A DNA stretch of 64,000 nucleotides from Rehmannia glutinosa (Eukaryota > Streptophyta > Magnoliopsida > Lamiales > Orobanchaceae): NCBI GenBank assembly GCA_016081115.2, contig CM071936.1, forward strand, positions 84,187,943-84,251,942. The letters are read 5' to 3'. Positions 21,711-32,742 of this stretch are shown here, piece by piece (the first letter of the stretch is position 1; each line of letters begins with the position of its first letter). A model generated the notes under the pieces. The model did not search any database, was not told the origin of the DNA, and saw only the letters and a program-made list of their open reading frames with translations. A program made the translations under genes and the position numbers.

Positions 21711-22848
21711 TATAACCAAAAACAAAATCAAGGAGGATAAAGGGCATCTCCCTTCCTTCGTTCTCCACGCGAGATTGCCACTCGCGCTCACCCGAGCCAT
21801 TTTTCTTTCGAGTCCTTCAACGATGAAGGAAGACCTTCCACTAAACTATCCGGATACCCCAATCGGGTTTGTACATAATACCATCCTGGACGGTGACCTT
21901 TTGATGAAGGAGTCGCCGCCCACGGAAGAGTTCATTCATCTCTTTGAACTTAGGGCGAGGTACTTCTCTAGGTGGAACATCACCACGAGGCTAATAATCC
22001 TACCCCACGTAATGGGATGCACTTGGGTTGGATGTATACCCCACTTGCAAAGCCACCGCGTGAGAAAAACCGCGAAAACCGCGATCGAATAGAAGGTCAA
22101 GCGGTATGTATACCCACGCAACCCACGGGCGGGTATCGGGGACCTCGGTGCCATCCTGGGCACCAAATGGATACCACTTGAATACGATACCTTGGCTGGA
22201 GCTCTCCCATCTCTCGGAGCATCAAAGATGCTTGGGATATCGTTTATATCGCTCGCGTCCACCGAGACTCAACACGAAGGCGAGGGCCTCCTCCTTGCCG
22301 GCCGTCGCCATTGCGATGACCCATGTAGCCCTTGTTGCCTCTCCTCCTCGAATCACCGGAGGGTTCGTTTACCCATTCCTCGTTGTCACGCTCTAGTTCC
22401 GATGGGTCCATATTTTCTTCTTCTTCTTATGCCTGTAATCAACACTTGCTTGTGTCAATCCGGGCTGATATACCGTTCCCTCTCTAAAGACGGTCACTAG
22501 CGTCGGATTAAAGATAGTATGAGTCCGCCCCAAAGACGTTCCACTTCCTGGAGAATCCGGAGAAGATATCTGAATAATGCTCGGGCTATGAGACGGAGAT
22601 CGCCGTGCTGGTGAGAAAGAAACAGAAGGTTCAGAGGGAGGATCTTCAATTTCAACCTCTACACTATAACTACGACTCCTACTATCCTCAAAAGAAGTCA
22701 TTTATAGGTAAAGGGCGAGTATTTCGAAAAAATACCTAAGTTCGAAGTCTCTGAACTTGGGAAGCCGACCCGAAATTTCTGCTCGGTTTTAGTTACTTTA
22801 GCTCAATGGTTAATGGTTGCGAAAGTGAAAAATGGGGGGAAACAAAGG

Positions 22849-22856
22849 TATTTATA
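22849..22856 (-). promoter_or_regulatory. Candidate TATA box of the antisense gene
   Basis: CCTATAAATACC on the minus strand, about 150 bp upstream of the ATG at 22701. It matches the plant TATA consensus well and lies inside the element but outside the LTR. Confidence 0.5.
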
Positions 22857-23198
22857 GGTGGGGTTCCTCGATAAACGAGATGTCTATTCGAAAAGACACA
22901 CCTTTTAAAAACTCAAAAGCCGTCAAACATGTCGAAAACGCCACGCCCCCGGCGACCGATGAATCGACGCACCTTTTCGGTTCTGCGCAAGATTGGTCCA
23001 ACCACAAGATGCCACGCGTGTCGTCATTATGGCAACCCAATTAATGCGCCCGTTTCAAGCATTAATCACTACGCGACAGGTGCCAGGAAAGAACAAAATC
23101 TTTGAGAAATCCGTTTCCTCATTAAATGTTCATCATTAGCATTAAAGTTTAACTCCGACTTCAGAAATTCTTCTCTCGGAATCAAACTTGGGGGCCTT
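22857..23198. other. Region between antisense gene and 3' LTR of the Tat element
   Basis: No gene is supported. The polypurine-like tract AACTTGGGGGCC lies at about 23186-23197, directly before the 3' LTR, and is the likely plus-strand primer. The rest holds no repeat that I can see. Confidence 0.5.
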
Positions 23199-23816
23199 TG
23201 ATGACACCCGAGCCGAGCTGGAAGAAATTGATCCACGTCATCAGTCTGACACATATCCGAGTAGGCGGCCTGCGGGTGACGTCAACGATGATGTACGACG
23301 ACACATCACGAATTAGGCCCGCCCGCTACCGAGCCCAACCACAACACGGCCGCCGAGCCCCGAGCCCCGAGCCCAAATTTCAATATGAAACGCATGCGCG
23401 ACAGATTCATAGAAGTAATCACTTGCCCATGCTTGACACTTTATTGGTATCAGAAACTGCCACATGTCAGAGAATTATGAAGAGAAGTCGACAAGTGGCA
23501 AGTTTTGGCTGACAATGCACAACTATAGAGGGACATGTGTCGTTTTTTAACTATTTTATTAATTAATGAATAGTTAGTGCAAAGATGACTATTGTAAACC
23601 CACTTACTCAAAGGGGTATAAAGAGTCTGAAAAGGAGAAAACAAAGGGGACAATTTGTAACAAAATTATCAAAAAGACCGACCCCAATAATCCGGCTCGG
23701 CATAATACAAAAAAAGGCATAATTAGCCGAAATAAACATACGTTACGCACATTTTCATTTCCACGTGTTAAATCTTTTACATATTTCTTGCTTGTTGACC
23801 AAAACGCACGTCAACA
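23199..23816 (+). repeat. Tat element 3' LTR
   Basis: It runs from TGATGACACCC to GTCAACA, 618 bp, followed by the AGGAC duplication at 23817-23821. It lacks the 16-bp duplication of the 5' copy; other differences are few. Confidence 0.93.
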
Positions 23817-24453
23817 AGGACCATGTTAGTCAAGCGGGGTTACCAAAAAGATTTTGGGAAAGCAATCAACACAACTTGCTACACTCAAAACGGATGTATG
23901 ATAAACAGACGGTGACAAAGACTCCTATGAGATTTGGGACGGGGAAAACCAAATGTTGCATATTTTAGAATATTTGGATGCAAATGCTTCATCCACAACA
24001 ATGGCAAAGACAATCTAAAGGCCTTCGATGCTAAAGTGATGAAGGTATCTTCTTGGATACTCAAAAAAGCAAAGCCTCACAAGAGTACTCAACAAAAGGA
24101 CTATGGTTGCGGAGGAATCCATTCATGTGGTATTCGATGAGCCAAATGTAAATGGAGAAGATATTGAATAGTCACCGATAAGTGAATCATCGAAACATAC
24201 GAAAAATCCTATCTTTGAAAACGAATTGTAAACTCGAGAAGAAGATGAGATAGTGAATCTCAAAAACAATTTGAAAATTTGCAATGTAAGTGACTACGAG
24301 AGAGCGATCAAAACAACACACCGCTAGACGATCAATCCAGCTAACTCACTTCAACCGGATGTAAGATGGTGAAAGACCATCCACGAACTTGTCATTGGAG
24401 ATATAAGAGAAGGTGTCAAAACAAGATCGAACTCAACAAGAAGCAATGTTCAC
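23817..24453 (+). pseudogene. Element B1 integrase end and linker to RT
   Basis: After the Tat insertion the copia integrase resumes with LPKRFW-like sequence, a PMRFGTGKTKC-like block and YFRIFGCKCFIHNNGKDNLKAFDAK (23960-24040), the conserved C-terminal part of copia integrases. The following Glu/Asp/Ser-rich linker to RT carries stops at several points. It pairs with 44835-45480 of B2 and with 7150-6490 (minus) of A. Confidence 0.8.
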
Positions 24454-25300
24454 ATGCTTTATCTCGCAATAGAGCCCAAAGATGTGTTACAAGCATTGGA
24501 TGACACACATTGGATTCAAGCTATGCAAGAAGAGCTGAATCAGTTTGAAAGAAATAAAGTATGGGAATTAGTTCAAAGACCCACCCATCACAATGTCATT
24601 GGTACTAAATGGGTGTTCAGAAACAATATGAACGAGGAAGGTTCAGTGGTAAGAAACAAAGCAAGACTAGTAGCCAAAAGATATTGCCAAGAAGAAGTAA
24701 TAGATTTTGATGAAACATTTGCTCCTGTAGCAAGATTGGAAGCAATAAGGATGTTTCTTGCCTATGCAGTTCACAAGAATTTCATTGTATATCGAGATGG
24801 ATGTAAAAAGTGCATTCCTAAATGGTTTATTGGAAGAAGAAGTGTATGTTGAACAACCTCCGAGGATTTGAGCGAGAAGACTCTTGGAGATAAGGTATAC
24901 AAACTCAAGAAAGCTCGTATGGATTGAAACAGGCACCCGAGCATGGTATGATACCTTGTCACAATTCCTAATCGAGAATGGATTCACAAAAGGAAAAGTA
25001 GATAAAACACTTTTCGAATTCAAGACAAGAAGAGTATCTTTGCTTGTTCAAATATATGTGGATGACATCATTTTTGGATCCACAAACAAAGAGTCATGTG
25101 AAAAATTTTCAAACCTCATGCAAAGTAAATTTGAAATGAGCATGATGGGAGAGTGACATTCTTTCTTGGACTCCAAGTGAAACAACTGAAGGATGGAACC
25201 TTCATAAGTCAAAAAAATACACCAGAGATTTAATGAAGAAATTTGGTATGGAGGAGAAGTCGTCGTGAAAATACCAATGAATACATCGATCAAAAAGGGA
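24454..25300 (+). pseudogene. Element B1 reverse transcriptase
   Basis: Two long frames carry it. 24454-24852 has ALDDTHWIQAMQEELNQFERN, GTKWVFRNNMN, DFDETFAPVARLEAIRMF; a frameshift at about 24800 falls in the QMDVKSAFLNG block. 24884-25156 has ARAWYDTLSQFL, LVQIYVDDIIFGSTN (intact YVDD) and NLMQSKFEMSMMGE, ending at TGA 25154-25156. Protein identity with element A is very high, so A and B are one family. Confidence 0.88.
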
Positions 25301-25991
25301 CATGGATGCAGATGGCAAGCCTAGATCAAACAAGATATAGAGCACTTATTGGATCATTGCTCTATCTCACAAAGAAGCAGGCCGACATCACCTTTGCCGT
25401 AGGTGTATGTGCGAGATTTCAATCGCTCCAAAAGAGAGTCATATGACAAAACCTAAGAGAATCTTGAGATACTTGAAAGGAAGCCAAGAAGTTGGCTTAT
25501 GGTATCCAAAGGAAGGTGGATTCAAGCTAATTGGCTATTCGACTCGACTATCTTTGGATGCGAGTTGACAGAAAAAGCACCTCGAGGCACATGTCAAATG
25601 CTTGGAAACAAAGTGATTTCTGGTTTAGCAAGAAGTAAAATTCAATAGCCACCTCTACAACAAGGCAGAATACATAGTCAGCGGGCAACTTTGTGCCCAA
25701 ATCCTATGGATGAGGCAAAGATTGAGGGACTATGAAGTTGAAGAAAACGAAATTCCAATCATGTGTGATAACACAAGTGCAATTGCAATCACTCAGAATC
25801 CTGTGTTGCACTCAAGAACAAAGCATATCGATGTCAGATATCAGTTCATAAGAGATCATGTTGAAAAGAAGGACATCATATTGGAATATATCTCAACTGA
25901 TAAACAGTTGGCTGACATATTCACAAAACCATTATGTGAGTCAAGATTTGAAGAACTCAAGCATGAGTTAGGGTTAATTGAGCTAAGCTAA
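25300..25991 (+). pseudogene. Element B1 RNase H
   Basis: It begins with DQTRYRALIGSLLYL and continues through broken frames (RILRYLKGSQEVGLWYPKEGGFKLIGY). The last 93 codons (25710-25991) are intact: EIPIMCDNTSAIAITQNPVL, HIDVRYQFIRDHVEKKDI, STDKQLADIFTKPL, ending GLIELS at TAA 25989-25991. This is the natural end of pol, with the stops seen in A absent here. Confidence 0.85.
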
Positions 25992-26547
25992 CACTCGGAA
26001 GACTCAAAGAAAAGAAATGAAACACAAAAAGAGAAAAGGATCAATTCTCAAATCAAATAAATGAATCACCATGTCGGAAAAGACAATTATACCGAATTAG
26101 GCCGACAAAATGAGTCACTTAAGAAAACTGTGACCAGAGAGTTAAATCAGCTAAGGGATAAGTTGAGTCATTTATGAGCAAAGTGACAAAAACGCAGTCG
26201 TTTTTACTAAGTGGGAATGTTTTTAAGAATGACGTCAGCATAATGATGATGTGTACAGACAAAAAGTCGCATACCAAGCTTATGATTGGATATAAATGCT
26301 GCCGCATTAAATTTGAGACATTAAATGCTAATCGGCGTGCAAAATCTAAGCCGTTGATTTCAATCACATTTCAAAAACCACCCGCACGTCCTTTCGTAAA
26401 ACCATACTTACCCCATTTTCGTCTGCTTTTCTCTCACATATCACCAAAACGGTTCATTTCTATCTCGAAGCAAAGGCAAAACTCTCTCAAAACCCTCTCG
26501 GTATTCACATCAAATTTCTAAGTTTCTTTTAGGTGAAACCCTGAAAA
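25992..26547 (+). other. Spacer between pol and ORF3 of B1
   Basis: No supported gene; short frames here do not match anything. It is conserved with 47021-47580 in B2 and 4351-4906 in A. TTGGATATAAATGC at about 26286 is a TATA-like word about 260 bp before the ORF3 ATG. Sequence just before the ORF3 start is C/T-rich (CTCTCTCAAAACCCTCTCGG). Confidence 0.5.
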
Positions 26548-29500
26548 ATGGCTTCAACCTATGATTTTATCAAGCTAGGAAAACAAATCCACACAGGGTC
26601 GACCGTGGATTTTGAGGGCATGGTCAAACAAGGGTCCGATGACGCCCTTATAAAGAAAATCGCTGAAAAGATCGAAAAATCCGGGCTGAAACCATTTCTC
26701 GACGATGGAGTTTTCAATGACCTATGTGGCAGAGGTCGCACGTTCTACGTGAACGCTGAGATTCACGATGAAGGGATAAAATCATCTGTTCATGGAAAGA
26801 AGTTCACCATCTCTTCCAAGGATTTGGCTGAACACCGCTCACTACCGACGGAAAGAGCATCGAAATCAACGATCTTTGATGTAAACCTGGCCTTTGCTTG
26901 GAAGGAAGTAGCCAAGCCCGACTATCTTTGATAAAATAGTTTACACAAAGAAAAAGAAGAGGCTCGCCAAGGAGGATTACCACAAACTCGTTGGACATAG
27001 TTGCCAAATGCATAGACATCAAATTTGGCGGCTTTGACCAATCACAAAAGCAAAGTTGATCGTAATGTCTGCGATCATTGAAGAAAAGAAAATAAACTGG
27101 TTGAGTTTGTCTACAAAGGACTCGCGAGAATGTAGGAACAAATCCTTCAAGGAAGATGGTGCATTTAGAGGATCCCTAGGATATGGCCTGTGATTGGACG
27201 GTGATGGAGGTGAAAGAGTCCCTCTTAGACATGGAAAGGCGTTTCATGTAAACAAGAGGATGTTCGAGACCAAACCTCTCGGCGCACGAAAGAGAGCCTA
27301 CGCCAAGAGAGGCGACACGAGTGAGGGGAATCACCGACCACAAGATACGCTTGTTTCCTCTCCACCAAAGAAAAAAGTGCCCTGCACTGCTAAGAAGATC
27401 TGCCGCTCCTGCAGCAAAGAAAAACAAACTCCTCCCCGCAGCTAAGTCACTGCCCCGCAGCCGTGTCTCTCGCCCAGCAGAAGTAGCCGGTCGAGAAGGA
27501 CTCTCAACTACCTTCTCCGATCGTCAAAAAGAGGAGAACCGAAAAGCCCCAGGGACGGCTGCTCCTCGAAGAAAACACCAAAGACCGCCCCCACCGCCCT
27601 AGACTCGGAAGAAACTCTCTCTCGAACCGAGGTCCATCCGTGCGAACTAAGAGACGACGAAGAATCATCAAGCGATCCGAGCTTGAGAAATCGGGCCGAG
27701 TCGACCACTCACCGAGCAAATACGGCTTTGAAGAAGTAGAGTCCCGGATATAATTGATGAAACGGCTAAGTCTGTGGCCAAGGCGATCAACGAGGCAAAT
27801 CAAGACACAAGATTATAGTTCGCGCAATGCGACCAAGAAGAAGCCGATAGAGATGATAGTGATGTGATGATCCTATCCCCACCTTACCTGACATCCAAAA
27901 TCGTCATGCAGAGTGGAGGAAGTGGAAATTGAGTCGATCCAGGGAACAATTCCAACGGCCCGAGTTTATCGAAGAAGAAGAGGAACTGCTGAACTTCCTC
28001 GGGTGACCTCTGTGATCTCGGCCAAGATCGGATGAAGAAAAATGCACGTATATCCTGCAGATCTTCAAGGATAAGGAGAATGAGAGATCGCGAGAGGAAG
28101 GCGAGGCAAGAGAGAAGGCCAAAGATATGCCCTCTCACGGCACCACGAACATACGCATCCTCACTTCGACATTCTATCGAAAAGTGATGAGGATCTGGAC
28201 CTCTGCCGCTTTTGCGTAAAAGTTGCAAATGCAAAGAAGCAATGCATGAATCCCGAATTCTTCATGAGAAAAGCATGATGGAGGGACCAGGAGAGTCCTC
28301 CAAAACACACTGAAATCGATCCAATGGGAGTAGTGCGGAAATCACCACCGTTATTCTTTGCCACCACTTCCCCACTCACTCGGAAGAAGGAATTAAGGGA
28401 AATGGCGATGAAACGGGTTAGTGGGGACCCCAGTTGAGCCAACCCCTAATGAAGGTGTCTTACCACCTGCCCCAACTACGAACACTCGGTAAGAAAGCCG
28501 GGAGTTTGGAGACGAGTGACCCCATTCCAAGTCACTCACCGGTGATGCGCCCGGTGAGGGGAAACTCCTCCACTACAAAGAAGGTCGGAGGATGCTGCAG
28601 ATGACTTCACAACGAATCTAGGAGGCGAAGTGGAGAAAGTACAAACACAAGACGAATTAAAGAGTTGCCACAAACAAAGCTCGGCTTGAGATCTCTCGGT
28701 GAGTGCCAACCGCTCCGAAGAAGCTAATGACGCTAGCGATGCGCGGTCGAGGCACGCGAAGGAACAACCCGGGAGTTAACACTGGGCGATGAAAGTGCAA
28801 TCCATGGGGTTGAGACTCCAATGGATGCCACCACGAAAGACCCTAAGACAGTGACACCGTCGAAAGGGAGGTCAAGGCCTCGCCGCGATTGAGACTGCGA
28901 GGGAGGTAATGAAGGCCCACGGGAGGTTGAGACTTCCCGGGGTAAAGAAGCTCAAGTAGAGAACATCCCTCCCGCTATCATTGATCCATCGAAAAAGGAG
29001 ATAAGCGCTTCATGATTCCCAGGATAATCCCGATGTAACCTTTCTCGGGATCGGGAAGCGACGAAGAAGCGAGTCATCCCCGTGACAGATCCAAAAGACT
29101 CGGTGAGGATGTTCCCGGCCTGACGAGCAAGTCGATCTCAAGACTACTCGTCAAACTTTCAATTTTGATCTTTGAGCCACCAATGGAAATCTCATCATCG
29201 TCGATGACGATTCGATAAAGGCCGAGACCATCCCACTCAATCGAGAAACCAGTGAGACCAACGAAGTTGTTGAGACAAACAGGCTCGGCAAGTCGGGTCC
29301 ACTTCACAACAGACCCACCAAACAGAGTCCACTGCGCGCAGCTCCCAAGCTACATCGAGTTCGACTCCAAAAGGAACTTCACGCGCACCTCTCATCATTG
29401 CACAAATCCCAGTTGGCCGTGATGATTCCTTTGTAGAATCATTTCATTTCTCTCTAGAGGTACCCGACCTCCCTGACGAGTCTGAGAACGATCTTGCGCG

Positions 29501-29569
29501 CTTCCACCGACCAGATCCTGTTCTTCCATCCGACACCATCGTTCCAGCTAACTATGACTTTGACGCCGC
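26548..29569 (+). pseudogene. ORF3 of B1, N-terminal and middle part
   Basis: The start is ATG 26548 and the first 127 codons are open: IHTGSTVDFEGMVKQGSDDAL, IHDEGIKSSVHGKKFTI, VNLAFAWKEVAKPDYL. Further pieces in shifted frames (to about 27300) give KAKLIVM, FKEDGAFRGSLGYG, and RHGKAFHVNKRMF. The middle is Ser/Arg/Pro-rich, then acidic, without recognised motifs. Element C is inserted after 29569; ORF3 resumes at 38166. The full ORF3 would span about 4.4 kb. I cannot assign a function; the N-terminal part resembles the 'putative plant transposon protein' family. Confidence 0.65.
29565..29569. repeat. Left target-site duplication of element C (GCCGC)
   Basis: GCCGC precedes the 5' LTR. On the right the junction reads GGACTAAC then GACCGC, so the last A of the LTR and the first bases of the repeat appear scrambled by one or two bases. 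The B2 site (near 50500) shows the sequence once. Confidence 0.6.
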
Positions 29570-30268
29570 TGTTAGATAAATGTTTTTATCAAGATTTTGA
29601 TGATTTTGTTTTAATAAGTTTTTATACCAAAACAATATTTTTATATGTTGTCCAAATACTCCTAAAATGATTTAAAATGCTTTTACTAAGTTTTGGAGTA
29701 CTTCTTAGAGTTTTTAATTTGATAAAAATTGGACAACACTTTTGATGGTTTTGTTTAAATTTGTTTTTACACCAAAACTATGTTTATAAATGTTGTCTAA
29801 ATACTCCCAAATGATTTAAAATGTTTTTACTAATTTTTTGGAGTATTTCTTGAAGTTTATTTTTGAAAAAAATCGGACAACATTTCAAAGGGAGGTCGAC
29901 CAAATTAAGCCCAAAGTGGTCGACCGGTACACGAAGATAAGAAACTCAAATGTAACTTACAGTCCCGAAAAAGAGGGAGGGGACCGGTCAAGGAGTGAGG
30001 TCGGTCGCACTGACTGCCCTAGACTTGGCGGCCGTCGCACCCCCGCAACCCCTACCCGGATCGCACTATTTTTTAAAAACGGTCGAAATCTTCAACAGGG
30101 CAACCGTCGCCCTATGTTATTTTTGACAAAAAAATTCCAACCGTTGTAACTGACAAAGATTTGCTTTTCAATTTTGTACAATATTTCTACATCTTGTGAT
30201 CTTCTTTTTGTAGACAAAAGTGAAGATAGAGGAGCCTATGTTGGGAGCCTATGTTGGTGAAGCTTCCC

Positions 30269-30276
30269 TATAAATA
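30269..30276 (+). promoter_or_regulatory. TATA box of element C 5' LTR
   Basis: CCCTATAAATAGAGG is a strong plant TATA match. In the 3' LTR the same site reads TGTAAATA (37539-37546), one change. Confidence 0.7.
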
Positions 30277-30517
30277 GAGGATGAATTGAAGACACAATAT
30301 ATAACACATACAAGCAAAATACACAACAAGAAATCTGCAAATTGTTCAAGCTTTCATTTTTACATTCTTGTTGTAATAGCCTAAGTACTTTCACTTGCAC
30401 ATCTTTGAGGTCTAGGCTTTTTGATTCTTGATTACACTTGCACTCAATCTTTGTATTGGTTTTATAGAGTTGTAATCTTGAATTTTGTCCATCATTCAAC
30501 ACAAGACATCCTTGTGA

Positions 30518-30681
30518 GTATTCTTGTGGTAAGAATACACTTGGGTGATTAAGGTGATAGGTGTTTGAAGAGTGTGGTACTCTTCAAAGGTGGTGAAGGA
30601 AGATTGTGGTAATCTCCTTGAAGGTGTTGTAAGAGGATTGTGGTGATCCTCAAGGTGTTGTATTAATTGTGGTAATTAATA
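30518..30681 (+). other. Array of five hairpins with constant GTGGT loop (C 5' LTR)
   Basis: Stems and positions: GTATTCTT/AAGAATAC 30518-30538; TTTGAAGAGT/ACTCTTCAAA 30564-30588; AAGGaAGATT/AATCTCCTT 30596-30619 with one bulged base; GAGGATT/GATCCTC 30633-30651 (one G-T pair); TATTAATT/AATTAATA 30661-30681. The loop is GTGGT in all five. Linkers share AAGGTGTTG. The array lies about 250 bp after the TATA box, so it should be in the transcript. AATAAA at 30678-30683 overlaps the last hairpin. Confidence 0.85.
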
Positions 30682-30900
30682 AAATCTTTTTTCTTTTTGA
30701 AATCCATCCCGGAGATACTGGGGTGGTAGAGGATTAGGCCCTAGGTGGGTTGAGCCTCTTTAAATCAACGAGTGTTGTTTAATTTCAGCATTTACATTCT
30801 TGTCATTTACTTGTTGATTCGAAAAAGTGGGTGATTTGCGAAAAATCGGCATAATCTATTCACCCCCCCTCTAGATTATCATAGCCACTTGGACTAACAA

Positions 30901-30914
30901 GTGGTATCAGAGCC
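30901..30914 (+). other. Primer binding site of element C (initiator-Met tRNA)
   Basis: GTGGTATCAGAGCC directly follows the 5' LTR and contains the exact TGGTATCAGAGC consensus of plant copia elements. Confidence 0.92.
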
Positions 30915-30957
30915 AAACTCTTTGGCTAAGCTCGTTCCGAGTAAAGAGGAAAGATCC

Positions 30958-32742
30958 ATGGCTACGAATGAAGCTTATCTCACCACCGCGCGCTCCACCA
31001 ACAAGCCACCACTATTCGACGCCAACAACTACGCATTTTGGAAAGACCGCATGGAGTGCTTTCTACAAGGATGCGGATTTGATATTTGGAATGTGGTCAT
31101 TGAAGGAGTTACTCAACCAACAACAAAATTGGAGGATGGTACCACTACTCCCAAGCCATTCAAGGAGTACGATGAAAATGACAAGAAGGCTTTCTCTCTA
31201 AATGGTAAGGCCTTAAATATTTTACATTGCTCTCTTTCTGCCACCAAATATAATCGCATAAGAGGCATACGGTCGGCACATGAAGTTTGGGAAAAATTGG
31301 AAACCATTTATGAGGGCACAAAGAAAGTAAAGCAAGCAAGAAAAACAATGCTTGTGAAAGACTTTGAAAATTTCAATATGCATGATGGTGAAAGCATATC
31401 AAAAATGGTGGAAAGGCTTGACAACATTGTCAATCCTCTTGTGGCCCTTGGAAAGGTCATCTCCGAAGAAGACATGGTGACCAAGGGATTAAACGCCCTT
31501 CCTGGCTCATGGTCCGAAAAGGTGACGGCAATCACGGAAGCTCAAAATCTTGAGACACTCAAGTTTGATGAGCTCATTGGAAATCTCCTCATCTATGAAG
31601 TATATCTCAAGGAGAGGAAAAATTCTCAACCATCCACCTCTAAACCGGGTACGCAAAATATTATTAAAGGCTTAGCATCTTCTTCTAATAATGTTTATTA
31701 TGCTAGTGATGAGGATGATGAAGAAAGCAGCGCTCTTGTTAGAAAATTTGCAAAATTTGTAAACAAAAATAAAGCATGAAAGCCAAGAGATAATTCTTGC
31801 TTCAAATCACGGAAAATCCGGCACTACATAGCCGATTGCCCAAAATTAGCGGAAGAGGAACAAAAGAAGAAAAAGCCTTTTCCGAAAAAGAAGGCATTAA
31901 ATGCGGACGTTAAAACTTGGGATGAATTACTTGAAACAACCGACGAGGAAGGAGAATCCGAACATGGTCTTATGGCTATAGACGATGAAAATACCGAGGT
32001 ACACTCTAATGCTTCATCTTCTTCCCTAGTTGATGAATTACAATGTGATTTTGATGAATTGCAAAATGAGTTTCAAAATTTGATTATTAAATACAAGAAT
32101 TTGAAAAAGGAGCATAAAGAGCTTAAACTAGAAAAAGATAAATTATTTACTTCTTATGACTCTCTTGATAAAGCTCATGCTATTACTCTTACTATGGTCC
32201 GTACACTTGAAACCGAAAAACAAACGCTCACAAATGATATTGAAAATTTGAAAAAGGATGTGCATCAATTCAATTTAAGTACGGGTAAAGTCACAAAAAT
32301 TTTAGATGCACAAAGAGGTGAGCATTCTAAATTAGGACTTGGTTACAAACCTTTTCAAAATGATTTAAAAAAAAAAGACCAAGGTCCAACTTTTGTACGT
32401 GCTAGTAGTCCTCATATTATTACTTGTTTTTATTGTGGTAAAAATGGACACTATGCTAGTAATTGTAAATTAAAGAATAATTTTAGCTATTATTGGAGAC
32501 CTAAAGGTCTCAAGGCTAACCCCCATGGAACCCAAAATTATAGGGTACCTAAAAATAATTCCTTTGTAGGTTATAGGGGCTATAACAACAATGGAAGATT
32601 CAAAATGGCTCATGGACAGCGGATGTTCACGCCATATGACCGGAAAGAGAGAACTTTTTACCAACATCAAGCTCCAAGAAGAGGGTATGGTCATGTTCGG
32701 CAATGGCAAAGGAAGAATTCTTGGAAATGGAGAAATTGGTAA
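30958..32742 (+). pseudogene. Element C gag
   Basis: I choose ATG 30958 (MATNEAYLTTAR); the open frame upstream runs through the primer site and is not coding. N-terminal capsid part: PPLFDANNYAFWKDRMECFLQ, NGKALNILHCSLS, VWEKLETIYEGTKKVKQ. A TGA at 31777-31779 stops the frame, which then stays open in the same phase to 32742. The first CCHC knuckle (about 31798-31842) has lost its second cysteine (CFKSRKIRHYIADC). A long coiled coil (DELQCDFDELQNEFQNLI, 32020-32280) precedes an intact second knuckle CFYCGKNGHYASNC at about 32427-32468. The last 50 codons overlap the protease frame. Confidence 0.85.

Larger units (their letters stand above)
19984..22701 (-). pseudogene. Antisense gene of the Tat element (gypsy-type transposon domain plus coiled coil)
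   Basis: Read on the minus strand, it starts at ATG 22701 with a Ser/Glu-rich leader (SVEVEIEDPPSEPSVSFSPARRS). A domain follows at 22262-21790 with IHPTQVHPITWGRIISLVV and, in another frame, VEGLERK; this resembles the 'putative gypsy type transposon' domain found in extra ORFs of Tat elements. After two candidate introns the rest is Arg/Glu-rich and coiled-coil (for example LERRHGDLQEAYATLQRVQE at about 20600-20500). Several frame breaks occur. It is transcribed against pol if it is expressed. Function unknown; homology is from memory and needs a profile search. Confidence 0.65.
12710..23816 (+). mobile_element. Ty3/gypsy element of Tat/Retand type, inserted in B1 integrase
   Basis: The element is 11.1 kb with LTRs of 632 and 618 bp, a perfect AGGAC duplication, and the order gag, protease, RT, RNase H, second archaeal-type RNase H, integrase. 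After pol come a 30-bp tandem repeat and an antisense gene. A second RNase H and extra ORFs after integrase are marks of the Tat group; an antisense extra ORF is known for Retand-type members. The two LTRs look very alike apart from one short duplication, so the insertion should be young, yet its genes are full of frame breaks. Confidence 0.93.
29570..30899 (+). repeat. Element C 5' LTR
   Basis: TGTTAGATAA to GGACTAACA, 1330 bp. Compared with the 3' LTR it is nearly the same, except for a 14-bp duplication (GAGCCTATGTTGG) at about 30231-30255 and a run of differences at 29890-30060 where the 3' copy carries CGACCGGTCGC motifs. Confidence 0.93.

Noticed and set aside
26559..26741. Minus-strand open frame opposite the ORF3 start
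   Set aside because: It is a mirror of ORF3 codons; the sense frame is conserved in three copies while the minus frame is not.
30518..30681. Hairpin array as a CRISPR array or as a plain microsatellite
   Set aside because: Plant LTR context, and no constant repeat with unique spacers of equal length; stems change but stay complementary, unlike a microsatellite.
32591..32742. Overlap of gag and protease frames in element C as a programmed frameshift
   Set aside because: Element D also has an open gag frame to the same KWRNW end, but the frame change lies at a different place relative to the protease motif. No slippery site or pseudoknot is evident. A chance frameshift mutation is simpler.
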